Part shown: in pieces, positions 51,371 to 62,949 of the stretch
Layout of the letters: each line of letters begins with the position of its first letter
Position numbering within the stretch: the stretch's first letter is position 1
Assembly: GCA_023362775.1 (NCBI GenBank)
Contig: JALMGJ010000018.1
Coordinates: 1,054,001 to 1,118,000, forward strand
Source of the DNA: Charina bottae
Taxonomy: Eukaryota; Chordata; Lepidosauria; Squamata; Charinaidae
Direction: 5' to 3'
DNA length: 64,000 nt
The notes under the pieces: generated by a model
The model's database searches: none
The model's input: only the letters and a program-made list of their open reading frames with translations
What the model was told of the DNA's origin: nothing
Position numbers and translations under genes: made by a program

Positions 51371-51476
51371 ATTCAAATTCAAATTCAAATTCAAATTCAA
51401 ATTCAAATTCAAATTCAAATTCAAATTCAAATTCAAATTCAAATTCAAATTCAAATTCAAATTCAAATTCAAATTA
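51371..51476. repeat. (AAATTC)n hexanucleotide microsatellite
   Basis: About 17 perfect AAATTC units, with no visible interruptions. Confidence 0.95.
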
Positions 51477-51479
51477 CAA

Positions 51480-52766
51480 CTTGTCCAAGATGGTGGATTA
51501 GTAGTCAGTTAAAGTGATGCTTTATTTAAGGAACTGACAACATTTTAAGTTGACAACGACTTTTAAAATCCATTAAAGGCTTGTGTTTGTATACGGCCTT
51601 CAAATAAATTAAAATGAATATCAGTCAAAACATAATTGATACACACTGCATCAGAAAAGCAGCTGGTTTAAGATAGCTTTCGGAACTTGCTGTTTTGCTT
51701 CCCCTTCCAACAAAATGATTCCAGCTTCATATAAAACAATAATTTGGCAAGGCACTCCCTTTCTTTTCTAAGTCTTAACAGATGTCCAGTTTTAATCATA
51801 TTCTCTGTATTCAGTCTCAGACATCTATTAATGTGGTCAGTAAAACATGAACTAATCTGGAAAACAAATTCAGAAAGGTATCTATTTATCTCTTGCCTAT
51901 TATACCATGAGGCTAAAAAAAGAAGGAAAAACAAATCAGATGCATCTTCCTGATGAGCTCCAGCATCCTGTAGCTCTTCCTCTAGCAAGGGAGAGCCAGG
52001 CTTTGAAGCAGAAGCACCTGTCCCTTGATCTCACCATTTGAGGGGGTCAGCAGAGTCTTAGTTTAAATGAACTCAAATATTAAGTTTATGGCTTGGGTTA
52101 ATCGGTGGTTTAGTCAACATATCAAGCTTAATGTGTGGAGTAGGAAGCTGTGTGAACTCAGCTTCTGCATTTCACTACACTCTTTGCTGGCTGGAAGTTG
52201 AAGTCCACACGTCTTAAAATGGCTACGGTCGAGAAACACTGGCCCAACGGATCATGCTGTGGGAACGCAGTAGTGCAACACCCATGGCAGATCCATGCAG
52301 TGATCGCTGGGGAGGGGAGGGGGGCAGAGTTCCCAAGATGGTCTTGCTTCCCTTTTCAACCCAACAGAACGTTGGGAAGTTCAGGATACAAAGGGGTCGG
52401 GATGCTACCTGCCTGCCTGGGTAGTCACCAAGAACCAGACTTGGTTTGAAGGAGACTTTTTAAAACCAAGAATGTGGTGGAACAATTCTGTCCTGCTCCC
52501 TCTGGAGAGCAGTGCCGTATTTCGCTTGGAGGCTGGCTTTTAAAAAGAGCCAGCTGCCGCTTCTCCCTTGCAGCCTATCTTCTCCTGAGAACCTCTTGCT
52601 GCAACAGCGATGTCGTTTTCTGTTCCTGCTCTGCCCTCTGTTGAAAACACTGCTTTAAATGTGGCATGCAGTTGTTAAATAAACGGTATAAAAAGAACAA
52701 CAAAAACATCTGTGCATTCCCCCCTGCTCCAGAATTGTGTGTTTTACAGATTTGCAATCTTTTGAG
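51480..52766. other. Gene-free interval
   Basis: No gene recognised. 52185-52243 is half of a hAT MITE (GAAGTCCACACGTCTTAAAA to GAGAAACACTGG). Confidence 0.5.
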
Positions 52767-52891
52767 CAGTGTTTCTCAACCTTGGTTGCTTTAAGCTGTT
52801 GCTTTAGACTTCAATTCCCAGAATTCCCCAGCCAGCCATGCTGGGAATTGAAGTCTACACAGCTTACAGCAACCAAGGTTGAGAAACACTG
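52767..52891. mobile_element. Palindromic hAT MITE with target duplication
   Basis: CAGTGTTTCTCAACCTTGG to GAGAAACACTG, almost fully self-complementary. Flanks CTTTTGAG and CTTTAGAG match at 7 of 8. Confidence 0.88.
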
Positions 52892-53006
52892 CTTTAGAGG
52901 CTGGACTCACACAATAAGTAAAAACCAAACTGACTACATTTATGAGGTAGAGCAATGTGTGAACCCTGTTTCTAAGGCTACCTAATAAGATTTTGCAAGT
53001 GGTTTT

Positions 53007-54030
53007 TGTTGTTGTTCAGTCGTTTAGTCATGTCCGACTCTTCGTGACCTCATGGACCATAGCACGCCAGGCCTTCCTGTCCTCCACTGTCTCCCGGAGT
53101 TTACTCAAATTCATGTTCATTACATCGGTGATGCTATCTAACCATCTCATCCTCTGCCGTCCCCTTCTCCTTTTGCCTTCAGTCTTTCCCAGCATCAGGG
53201 TCTTTTCCAGTGAGTCCTCTCTTCGCATTAGGTGGCCAAAGTATTTGAGCTTCAGCTTCAGCATCTGTCCTTCCAATGAGCAGTCAGGGTTGATTTCCTT
53301 TAGGATTGACTGATTTGACCTCCTTGCAGTCCAAGGGACTCTCAAGAGTCTTCTCCAGCACCACAGTTCGAAAGCATCAATTCTTCGGCGCTCAGCCTTC
53401 CTTATGGTCCAACTCTCACAGCCATACATTACTACTGGAAAAAACATAGCTTTAACTATACGGACCTTTGTCGGCAAGGTGATGTCTCTGCTTTTTAATA
53501 TGCTGTCTAGGTTTGCCATAGCTTTCCTCCCAAGGAGCAAGCGTCTTTTAATTTCATGGCTGCAGTCACCGTCTGCGGTGATCTTGGAGCCCAAGAAAAT
53601 AAAATCTGTCACTGCTTCCATTTCTTCCCCTTCTATTTGCCAGGAAGTGATGGGACCAGATGCCATGATCTGGGTTTTTTTAATGTTGAGTTTCAAGCCA
53701 GCTTTTGCACTCTCCTCTTTCACCCTCATCAAGAGGCTCTTTAGTTCCTCTTCACTTTCTGCCATTAGGGTGGTATCGTCTGCATATCTGAGGCTGTTGA
53801 TATTTCTCCCGGCAATCTTAACTCCGGCTTGTGATTCATCCAGCCCGGCATTTCTCATGATGTACTCTGCATATAAGTTAAATAAGCAGGGTGATAATAT
53901 ACAGCCTTGTCATACTCCTTTCCCAATTTTGAACCAGTCGGTTGTTCCATGTCCGGTTCTAACTGTTGCTTCTTGACCCGCATACAGGTTTCTCAGGAGA
54001 CAGGTAAGGTGGTCTGGTACTCCCATCTCT
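53007..54030 (-). mobile_element. BovB (RTE) LINE, 3' kilobase with open RT frame
   Basis: The minus strand carries a 276-codon open frame (53028-53858) covering the end of RT: SLRYADDTTLMAESEEEL with both catalytic Asp, then KLNIKKTQIM, then the C-terminal LKYFGHLMRREDSLEK block. Upstream (to about 54030) the frame is broken but CLFNLYAEYI-like sequence continues. The 3' end is the usual AGTCGGACATGACTAAACGA and CAAC tail. It is the longest of four BovB pieces here. Confidence 0.9.
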
Positions 54031-54599
54031 AACTTTGGCTGACTCTAGAAAGCTAAACCTGGTTGGGTCTTAGATAATCCAGCAGGCGACCTAAGAGCTG
54101 TGAGCTTCAAAACTGCTTTACCGAGCAGGTGGGGAGAAACCGTCCAATAAAGTCATGGGGGGAGTGGGTAAAAATATAGCTTCCCGCCTTTTCCATGGAA
54201 TAAGCTGCAAAAAAATCCTAACGGAATTAGCAATAGTTTATCATTCACTCAACCACCTGATTAAAAATTCACAAAGGTACTTTAAAACTTTACGCACAGC
54301 TCATGCCATTTGATAAAATACCACCTTAGATTTTCAGAGTAAATGGTAACAGAGGTAACCGCTGCTCCCCAAAAGCTTCTCAAACCAGAATATATTCTTA
54401 TCCAAATTGGACATGAAGGCTGACATTTACGTAAGGCAACAATAGTAACTCATTCCTGCTAAAGCTGATTAAGAATAAGGCATTATCCAATGAAGCAAAC
54501 CCAATTAGGGATACACAGAAATGTGCCTAACTATTATCCTTGTCAGTATTATTACTGCAATTTATATCATGTCTTTCCATCCAAGGAACATTCAAGGAA

Positions 54600-54958
54600 G
54601 CTAATCAACTAAACAGTCCATACTCCAGGAAATAAAGCCAGACTGCTCACTTGAGGGAACGATATTAAAGGCAAAACTGAAGTACTTTGGCCACATAATG
54701 AGAAGACAGGATACCCTGGAGAAGAAGCTGATGCTAGGGAAAGTGGAAGGCAAAAGGAAGAGGGGCCGACCAAGGGCAAGATGGATGGATGATATTCTGG
54801 AGGTGACAGACTCAACCATGGGGGAGCTGGGGATGGTGACGGCTGACAGGAAGCTCTGGCGTGGGCTGGTCCATGAAGTCACAAAGAGTCGGAAGCGACT
54901 GAACGAATAAACAACAACAATCAACTAAAACAACAACAACAACACACACACACACACA
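54600..54958 (+). mobile_element. Diverged BovB-like LINE 3' end plus CA array
   Basis: The plus strand encodes LKYFGHIMRRQDTLEKKLML and RGRPRARWMDDILEVTDS. This is related to but clearly distinct from the other BovB copies, so a second subfamily or an older lineage is present. It ends GTCGGAAGCGACTGAACGAA, then AAC and CA repeats. Confidence 0.82.
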
Positions 54959-55279
54959 GAGTCCATTATTGACCCAACTCTAAAGCCATTGGTGGAGAAT
55001 AGGCCTGGGCTCTTTTCTGAGCTGGGTACTGATTATTATCTTTGGGCCACCCAGGGACATTGTGGGGAGGTGTGAAGGAAGTCAAGATGGTGGCTGCAAC
55101 TGAGTGATCATTGCACATTAAAAAAAAGAGGAGGGGCATCGGCCATACGGTTGCAGTTGCTCTCTTGACTTTTTTGACACACTGCCTGGAATTCAGGGAA
55201 GCTGGAATCTTGGTGATCAACAGGATGCTGTCATCGGTGCTTCAGAAACCCAAGGGTCCATTTTCAAGGCTGGTGTAGA

Positions 55280-55533
55280 AGAGCCCAGAGGTACTTTTGG
55301 AGAAAATACGTCGTCACCGTTAGTAAAACGTGAGCTTAGCCCCGGAGGACAGGAAAGTGTGAGAAAGAAAGTGAAGATTGCTCTGCCTTGGCTCTCTTTG
55401 GTATAAGGAGGGGGGGAGGGGGCTGCTGGCAGGTTTTCAACGTTCTGTTATTATGGCTCTATCAATAAAGTAGAGTTCCAGTATTTCTTGTCATGTCTGT
55501 TCCCTGACCTGGTCTACCTCGAAGGGCTGACAG
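55280..55533 (+). repeat. LTR-like fragment ending GGGCTGACA
   Basis: AATAAAGTAGA at about 55468 is followed by CTGACCTGGTCTACC and the end GAAGGGCTGACA, matching the fragment at 35830-36060. Likely a solo or truncated LTR. Confidence 0.45.
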
Positions 55534-55751
55534 CTGGGTGCCGTATGTTGCTCTCTGGAGACCCTGAACTCCAGCTCTCAGAAGCCACAGCTGTAAAGGA
55601 ATTTAGAGCTGACCATGAGGAAGGTAAAAGAGAATGGTTAAGTTGGGGGGTGGGACTTGGGTAAGAGATTATGCAGTCCAGAGACAGAAGGAAGTGTGAG
55701 AAACAATCAATCCCATTTTTATTTTATTTAGTACAGAAATAAACTTGCACA

Positions 55752-55975
55752 GAGAGCCAGTCTGGTGTAGTGGTTAAGGCGCCAGGCTAGAAACCGGGAG
55801 ACGGTGATTTCTAGTCCCGCCTTGGGCACGAAGCCAGCTGGGTGACCCTGGGCCAGTCCCTCCCTCTCAGCCCTAGGAAGGAGGCAATGGCAAACCCCTT
55901 CTGAAAAACCTTGCCCAGAAAACTGCAGGGACGTGTCCAGGCGGTCGCCAGGAGTCGAGACTGACTCGAAGGCAC
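55752..55975 (+). mobile_element. tRNA-derived SINE (GCCAGTCTGGTGTAGTGG family)
   Basis: Head AGCCAGTCTGGTGTAGTGGT, A-box-like and B-box-like regions, then GGGTGACCCTGGGCCAGTCC and end GACTGACTCGAAGGCAC. Confidence 0.78.
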
Positions 55976-56816
55976 CGCCACCCCTCTCAGGCAAGTGTGG
56001 GGCAGCGGTTCAGGTGCTGGCCTGGGAGGTTCAGGTTCAGTCCAGGCGGTCTCCAAGAATCAGACACGACTGAACGGATAAAAACTTGCACAGGTTCCCA
56101 AGGTTCTGTTATTATGCCCTGCAAGTAGTATTCCTGGAATCCCTTGGTATCGCTTTCTTGATCTGGCCTGTCCTGAGGGGCTAAGAACAGCTCACCAGCC
56201 ATTTGCAGTTGCAATCCAAATACCTTCCGAGGACGAAACATTGTCCCACTGTGTTCAAATCTTGTGTGCTGTTGGGCAGGAGCCTTGCAGTGAAGGTGCC
56301 AAACATCAGCATCGCCCTCCAGCCTGCTCCTGGGGGCCAGCCTGTTTCTGAAGGAGAGGGAAGAGTTCATTCTGAGTTGTTTACAGTTCTCTGGTTCAAG
56401 GTCACCTTGAGATTCGGGGGTAATTTCCAGGAAGCACACAATTGCTCAAGCGCTACAGACTCCTACCTCTGGTTGCAGACCTGGGACATAAATGCAAGCC
56501 TATTACAAAAATAAGCAGACTTAATCACCAGAAGTGTTTGCGAGGTAATGGATGCAGATGAGACAGATAGAGAAAGATTAGCCCAGGGTCAGGCGTCCTT
56601 GGTACAAATGCACTCCAGACAGGATTCACAATGGATGGCGAGACAGACTTTCCACAGATTAACTAATGACAAGCAGAAAATAGGCTGCGCTGTGTTCCAA
56701 AATGGCTGGGTTTGCACAATACATTTAACTTGGTTACTGACCGTATTAAGAATGATCAAGCAGGGTTTATAAAAACTAGGCAAGCAGTAGTCATTAATTT
56801 AACTGTAGACTTAATA

Positions 56817-57130
56817 AGGTAAAGGTTCCCCCCGCACATTTGTGCAGTCGTGTCCGACTCTAGGGGCCGGTGCTCATCTCAGTTTCTTAGCCGAGGAGCC
56901 AGCGCTGTCCGAAGACGCTTCCACGGTCCTGTGGCCGGCATGACACGCACAGAATGCTGTTACCTACCCACCGAAGTGGTACCGATTTATCTACTTGCAT
57001 TTGCATGCTTTCGAATTGCTAGGTTGGCAAGAGCTGGAGCAAATGCGGGAGCTCGCTCCGTCACGCAGGGCTAGGGATTCGATCTTCTGATCGACAACCC
57101 TGGCATCTTACCCGCTGAGCCACCACGCTC
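56817..57130 (-). mobile_element. tRNA-derived SINE inserted in L1
   Basis: Minus-strand copy flanked by CTTAATA at 56810-56816 and 57131-57137. Confidence 0.88.
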
Positions 57131-57346
57131 CTTAATAGACTTGAATAAAAATAAAGACCAATTTGTAATTTTATCTTTAAATGCGGAAAAAGCTTTTGAC
57201 AAAAAATATAGACAATACATGTTTGCTGTACTAAACAGGTTTGGATTTCCCTTGAAATTTATAAAATGGATGAAGATATTATATGAATCACCCACATCTA
57301 AAGTAAAGGTTAATGGTTCTTTCTGCTACTTTCCCACTATTTAGAG

Positions 57347-57481
57347 CAGTGTTTCTCAACCTTGGCAACTTTCAGATGTGTGGACTTCAACTCCCAGAAT
57401 TCCCCAGCCAGCAAGGCTGGCTGGGGAATTCTGGGAGTTGAAGTCCACACATCTGAAAGTTGCCAAGGTTGAGAAACACTG
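57347..57481. mobile_element. Palindromic hAT MITE inserted in L1, perfect 8-bp target duplication
   Basis: CAGTGTTTCTCAACCTTGGC to its inverse ending AACACTG. The arms are nearly perfect complements over 60 bp. ATTTAGAG is repeated exactly at 57339-57346 and 57482-57489. Confidence 0.93.
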
Positions 57482-57665
57482 ATTTAGAGGAACTAGACAA
57501 GGATGTCCACTTTCACCCTTGCTTTTCAGATCTGCATGGACCCCTTGGCTTGTGCTGTTAGACAACATAGGGAGAGTTACGGAGTAGTACATAATTCACT
57601 TGAACACAAATTGGTTTTATTTGCAGATGATATCCTTTTGTTTATTCCTGAACCTCATACTGCTA

Positions 57666-59488
57666 TTCACTGACCACCTTTAAAGAGCACTGCCTGCATT
57701 CCGTCTCAGCCCTCTCTTCGGGTAGCCGAACACCTTGAGCTGATCCTGGGAGAGGATCGTTTTAAAATGGAAACAGGGCCAGGAGAAGGGATTGGCTCGA
57801 GGGAGAGCAAAGTTCATGCTAATTTGATAATAATTTGATGCTAATTGGATAATAATTTGAGTTTTCTCAAGGATGGGTGGTGGGCACCTCAGTAGCCGGG
57901 GGAAGGGCCAATGCTAGAGGCGCTGGGGTGGCATGTAGTAGATATCCACTGTGGGTGGGGTTTAGCAAGCAGCAAGACTGAAGCATCTCCCAGGGAAAGC
58001 ACAAAGCAAATAGAGAAAAAGATGCTTCAGGTGACACCTACCTTCCAAGCATTTAAGAACTTCCGGAAGAAAAGGACTCACAACTCAAGGCCATTTTGCT
58101 TCGCTTTGTTATTCCTCACCAGGCAAAGAGCACTAGAAAGTATCATGGGTGGGTAGCTTCCCAAAGTAGTAAAGTCTGTGTAGAGAGGGAAACTACACCG
58201 TTAGGAGATTTGTGTTTGCAGAAAGAACACTGCAGGGTTGGCGCTTCCAGGAAAGAAAAAGATATAAACATCCATCGTGTTTAGGAAGTAACATTGTGAT
58301 GAGATGTAGGATGTATCCAGACAGCTTCCAAGTACCGACTGCTGTGCAAATTTCCAGAGACCTGGAACCTCAGAAGAAAGAACTGCAGGGTTGGGGTGAT
58401 GATCAGCTGTGAATGTGCTGGTTAAATAGTGCCCATTGGGAAGAGGAACACAGGACGGGCAAGAGACCAAGGGGGCGGGAAAAATCAACAAAACAGAGTT
58501 CTGGTTAGATTTGTGGAGTCTGTTTCCTGACCTCAAAGGGCTGACACTGATTTTGATATCTCTTTGGTCTATGGCCGTTCAGCTGATAAATAAAATTAAA
58601 CTACTTTGGGGTCCTTAATCTCCAATCTAACTGCTGCCTCTGTGTCTGCCATGAAGAATCCTCCTGGTTATTCTGCCCTGTTGACAAGGCTCCGGTTCCC
58701 TTGATTCTTGATCTCATGCGGACTTCGGCAAGTTCTTTTGCACTGAGCCTTAATGCTATTAATGACCTGCTAAGGGCAACTCGGGGTTACAGTGAAAATG
58801 TGCATTTCAAAGGCCAGTTTGGAGTTTTATCCAATCATTCATTCAATCGTTTCTGTATGGAAAAAAACAACATGATTTAAAATACAAGAACAAAATAGAA
58901 CAAAACCAGGCCCAGAAAACCTCAGGAGCAGAACAATGACATGAATAGCCGAGGTCCACCATCCACAGCAGAAGCAAATTAGGTCTTCACCGCTTTGCAA
59001 AAAGTAGGGTTGGGGCACCCCATGCTTCAGGGGACAAGGTATTCCACGTGGGGAGCGGGGGGCTGCCACATTCAAGCAATAGTTTGAACGTAAAATACCA
59101 ATTGGACTGGGAGTTTTGCAGTCATGAAAACTGATAGACGTTTGCTGTATTTGAGAAGTATAATTGCTGGGCTATGTTTCGCTAAAGACTATGTTGCTAT
59201 GGCACAATTTCAGCTAACAGCTTCCACAGCTGACTCTCAATACGATATATAAACTTGCCATTCACCCAGCATCCTCTGAAAATCATCAAAAGAAGCCTGG
59301 ATCAGTCTCAAGAGTGTCTTAAAATGAATTCAGAAGCATTGGAATAAAGTAAGTTGGATGTCTGGAAGAAGCCGCTGTCTCCACTGCGGTATACGTGAAG
59401 AAATTCATGAACAGTCCATGTCTTCCAAAGAGACTTTCAGGATTTTATTTATTCTGTTGGCCAAGAAGGCCCGGGACTCGGCACGAGT
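57666..59488. other. Gene-free interval
   Basis: No gene seen. At about 58505-58550 TTTCCTGACCTCAAAGGGCTGACA resembles the LTR ends listed at 35830 and 55280, so an old LTR may be present. Confidence 0.45.
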
Positions 59489-60026
59489 TGTCACCCAATA
59501 AACCACACCGAGGCGAAGGTCCTTTGTTCTCTTTTATTTCTGTGCACAGCAACAGGAGAGGGATCCTGCCCAAGTGCAAGAGCCCCGAACAACACACCTG
59601 GCTTCCTTTCGAGACATTTTCTAGCAAGGGAACAAAAAGGCAGCAAAATTTCTTTATTGGCTGATTCTTTTAGCCCTTGCGCAGTAACCTTACATACTAC
59701 ATACTATCCCATAGTATCCCTTAGCGTGTTCTATGTTTCCTAAGACCCCCACCTTAGGGGTGTGCATTTTACTATGTTAATTAGCCTTTAGGTTAGATCT
59801 AGGTCAGCTGCTGGTCTCGTAACTACAGTAGGTCGTTCTGTGGTTTCTGAATACCTCGAAACCAGTCTTCCCTTTTCCAAGTACAGCAGACTCTCCACCT
59901 GCTGTCAGACACCTGTTTGACCCACATCCTCTTGAAACTCAACCACAAGCATCTAATATTGTCTGCTGGCAGGCAAGCATTAAACAATAATTTTCTTATG
60001 ACTACCCAGGCCCTCAATTCCTCCAC
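59489..60026 (-). repeat. Putative solo LTR
   Basis: On the minus strand the stretch begins TGTGGAGGAATTG and could end GGTGACA. AATAAA-type signals lie near 59500-59545 on that strand. I do not find a matching target duplication at these ends, so the boundaries are uncertain. Confidence 0.4.
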
Positions 60027-60143
60027 AAAAAGTTGCCAAAAATTAATAGTTTTTGCTATGAATTAACAACAGATGAAAGGAACCCCTGGTTTTTATATAC
60101 AGTACGTACATACATATATGTACCCTTTGGGGGGAGATGGGGC

Positions 60144-60150
60144 GGTGATA

Positions 60151-60194
<44 letters not shown>

Positions 60195-60195
60195 A
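60144..60195. repeat. (AAAT)n microsatellite
   Basis: About 12 AAAT units. Confidence 0.92.
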
Positions 60196-60386
60196 CAGAT
60201 TTTTGGCACAGAGCACTAGTTCAGTCTTTTGGCATTAAGTACATGCATATTTTTGGAGGGGCGCGATGGCTCAGCGGGTAAGACTCCAGGCTTGTCGATC
60301 GGAAGATCGCAAGTTCGGAGGTTCGAATCCCTAGCCCCGCGTGACGGAGTGAGCTCCCGCACTTTCCCCAGCTCTTGCCAACCTAG

Positions 60387-61068
60387 TGTTGGATTGTAAA
60401 CATATTTTATATCTTGAAATAAGTATCTAGTCATGTAGCACACCCCATTTCTTTATTATAAAATAAATATAGAACCAGGAAATCAAGGTCCTCACATTGA
60501 CCAGGAAATCAAGGTCCTCATATCAGATCTCCTTTGTATAGTTTAAATATCTCAAAGCCAACATTCTTGAGGAAGCTGGGACTCACCAAGAATGTGTGAA
60601 TTGCCTAGACTAAGCACTGCCCTTCCTGCCTCAATGGTCCTTGTAGAAGGTGATAAGTTGTCTTGTCCTTGCATAAGGAATGTAATTCAGAACAACCATT
60701 CAGGATTGTAAAGGGGATAAAAAGATAGTTGACATGAAGATGACCTGACTCAATACTCCTCTTCCTGCTTGGATATGAAGATGGGAGGGGGCATGCTGGT
60801 CGGGGTAACTGACCTGATTGGACAAGGTAACTGGCAAGGTAACTGACCTGATTGGGTAGAGGGAATATGCCATCCCAACGTGGGTCTGTGAGTAATCTAG
60901 GGTATATAATGTGCTGTAGGAAGGGGGTCCTGCGCGATCGCCCACCTAACAGCCTGCTGCCTTGTCTTTGCTCTTGGGTGAATAAAACTCCTAACTTCAT
61001 GCAATTTGTCTGTTTCTTTACTCCCGGCTCAGGAACGAATCTGGTAAGATAAAATTTTTCTTCCAACA
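60387..61068 (+). repeat. LTR, left arm (forward)
   Basis: TGTTGGATTG...TTCCAACA. It includes a TATATAA box at about 60903 (GGGTATATAATG) and an AATAAA signal at about 60980 (GGGTGAATAAAACTCC), so U3-R-U5 order is normal. The sequence after it reads TTTTGGCACCCCAGATG, a likely primer binding site. Confidence 0.88.
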
Positions 61069-61316
61069 TTTTGGCACCCCAGATGTTTCTCTGGGCTAAC
61101 CCAATGGAGTGGGTCCCAAGGGGATAACACTCCCTGCCGGCACCGGGCCACTTGCCCGAAGGGTTGTGCTTTCTCCTGTGGGAACACCCAGAGGGTAGTA
61201 AAGGGAACTTTGGTTTTTCTGCCAGCCAATTGCATGAACCTAGGACAACATTGCAGTGGGTGAGTACCCTTAAATTTTACTCTTTTATAAGCCCAGTGAA
61301 TGTGTGTGCTTGCAAA
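61069..61316 (+). other. 5' leader between the inverted LTRs
   Basis: It starts with a TGG-containing, PBS-like sequence two or three bases after the left LTR. It also contains GGTGAGTACC at about 61259, a good splice donor match. This is the leader belonging to the left LTR. The tRNA type is not recognised. Confidence 0.65.
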
Positions 61317-61998
61317 TGTTGGAAGAAAAATTTTATCTTACCAGATTCGTTCCTGAGCCGGGAGTAAAGAAACAGACGAATTGCATGAAGTTAGGAGTTT
61401 TATTCACCCAAGAGCAAAGACAAGGCAGCAGGCTGTTAGGTGGGCGATCGCGCAGGACCCCCTTCCTACAGCACATTATATACCCTAGATTACTCACAGA
61501 CCCACGTTGGGATGGCATGTTCCCTCTACCCAATCAGGTCAGTTACCTTGCCAGTTACCTTGCCCAATCAGGTCAGTTACCCCGACCAGCATGCCCCCTC
61601 CCATCTTCATATCCAAGCAGGAAGAGGAGTATTGAGTCAGGTCATCTTCATGTCAACTACCTTTTTATCCCCTTTACAATCCTGAATGGTTGTTCTGAAT
61701 TACATTCCTTATGCAAGGACAAGACAACTTATCACCTTCTACAAGGACCATTGAGGCAGGAAGGGCAGTGCTTAGTCTAGGCAATTCACACATTCTTGGT
61801 GAGTCCCAGCTTCCTCAAGAATGTTGGCTTTGAGATATTTAAACTATACAAAGGAGATCTGATATGAGGACCTTGATTTCCTGGTCAATGTGAGGACCTT
61901 GATTTCCTGGTTCTATATTTATTTTATAATAAAGAAATGGGGTGTGCTACATGACTAGATACTTATTTCAAGATATAAAATATGTTTACAATCCAACA
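61317..61998 (-). repeat. LTR, right arm (reverse)
   Basis: Reverse complement of the left arm. I count at least four single-base differences (for example 60880 region A/G, 60720 region A/G, near 61006 T/C), about 99.4% identity. Confidence 0.9.
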
Positions 61999-62223
61999 CT
62001 AGCAATTTGAAAGCATGCAAATGCAAGTAAATTAATAGGTACCACTTTGGTGGGAAGGTAACAGCGTTCCGCATGCGTCATGCCGGCCACATGACTGTGG
62101 AAGCGTCTTCGGACAACGCTGGCTCTTCGGCTAACAAACAGAGATGAGCACCGGCCCCTAGAGTCGGACACGACTGCACAAATGTGCGGGGGGAACCTTT
62201 ACCTTTAACTTACATGCATATTT

Positions 62224-62949
62224 AACCGAAACTAATAAATGCATCATCCTGCCATTTCATATTCTGAATATTCATATTCTGCGGCCGTGTTGACTCGGCT
62301 GCATGAAGGACGGGACACAGGACTTCAACGGAGGCCTCTGCCCGCAGAATGCCTGATTGCTACTTTCTGGAGCACTTGGACTGTTTCTAAACAGCACAGA
62401 AAGCTCATTTAAACTGGGAAACGGAGCAGTGTTCTGCCAGGTGGTTTATCAATTAGTGCCTTACAGGTTTTCCAGTGCTTCTGCCAGCATGGAGTTTTGC
62501 CTGGCCATATTTTTTACGATGGGGAGGTGCCGGTTTGCCTGCTTCTGCCCCATTTTGCCCACTTCCTGGTGTTCTTCCTGCCAGGAGCGCCATTCCGTTG
62601 AAATCCCAGATCTCATCACCGGCCACTCCCACGTCGTTCTGTGCTCTCCTCCGTGCCTGGGAACAATCCCAAGGATACTGCTGGAAGTGGGCTTTGGCAG
62701 GGGTCTGGCAGGGGTCTGCCCCAAAATACAGTTCCAGATACATGATTTGAAACTGTATTTTGCAGTTTGCTGTTTGGTTTGGATGAAAGGGTGGGTGCTG
62801 CTGAGAAATAGAAGCCTTTAGGAGTTAGAAGGACACGACCTGAGATTTGGGTGGCATGGGTATTTGTGGTCCTACAAAGTTAAGGTTAATGTGGATTTGA
62901 AAAACCATTATGTTAGACGTGCCATATAGAAAATATAGAATAGATCAAA
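62224..62949. other. Gene-free interval
   Basis: No coding region or repeat recognised. An open stretch at 62357-62821 has no family features I know. Confidence 0.45.

Larger units (their letters stand above)
56736..57665 (+). mobile_element. L1 LINE reverse transcriptase fragment, doubly interrupted
   Basis: RT blocks appear in order on the plus strand: NDQAGFIKTRQ (56755), ILSLNAEKAFDK (57165), FPLKFIKWMKILY (57248), GTRQGCPLSP (57492) and LFADDILLF (57620). A SINE and a hAT MITE are inserted between blocks. Removing them in the reading restores block order, which confirms a single L1 copy. Stops and frame changes make it inactive. Confidence 0.87.
60387..61998. mobile_element. Retroviral LTR pair in inverted orientation around a leader
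   Basis: The left LTR (60387-61068, plus) and right LTR (61317-61998, minus) are both 682 bp and nearly identical. They surround 248 bp of leader. Both outer ends are the U3 end (TGTTGG...). The target duplication CTAG is at 60383-60386 and 61999-62002 inside the SINE. A normal provirus would have direct LTRs. No gag, pol or env is present. Confidence 0.9.
60253..62210 (+). mobile_element. tRNA-derived SINE split by an inverted-LTR insertion
   Basis: The SINE head and B box (GGTTCGAATCC, about 60318) lie at 60253-60386. Its body and tail continue at 61999-62210. The host-site duplication TACATGCATATTT is present at 60240-60252 and 62211-62223, proving that both halves belong to one SINE insertion. 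Confidence 0.93.

Noticed and set aside
51371..51476. Regular short repeats that could be mistaken for a CRISPR array
   Set aside because: Units are 6 bp with no spacers: a simple microsatellite in a vertebrate genome.
59475..59490. CGGCACGAG resembling a cDNA-library adapter
   Set aside because: The match is short, embedded in LTR-like sequence on both sides, and has no vector around it.
60605..61069. A 154-codon open frame found twice around the inverted LTRs
   Set aside because: It is the LTR read in antisense. The second copy comes from the inverted repeat.
62357..62821. A 154-codon open frame with many Cys
   Set aside because: No recognisable domain, no splice or codon-use support, and overlapping open frames on the other strand of similar length.
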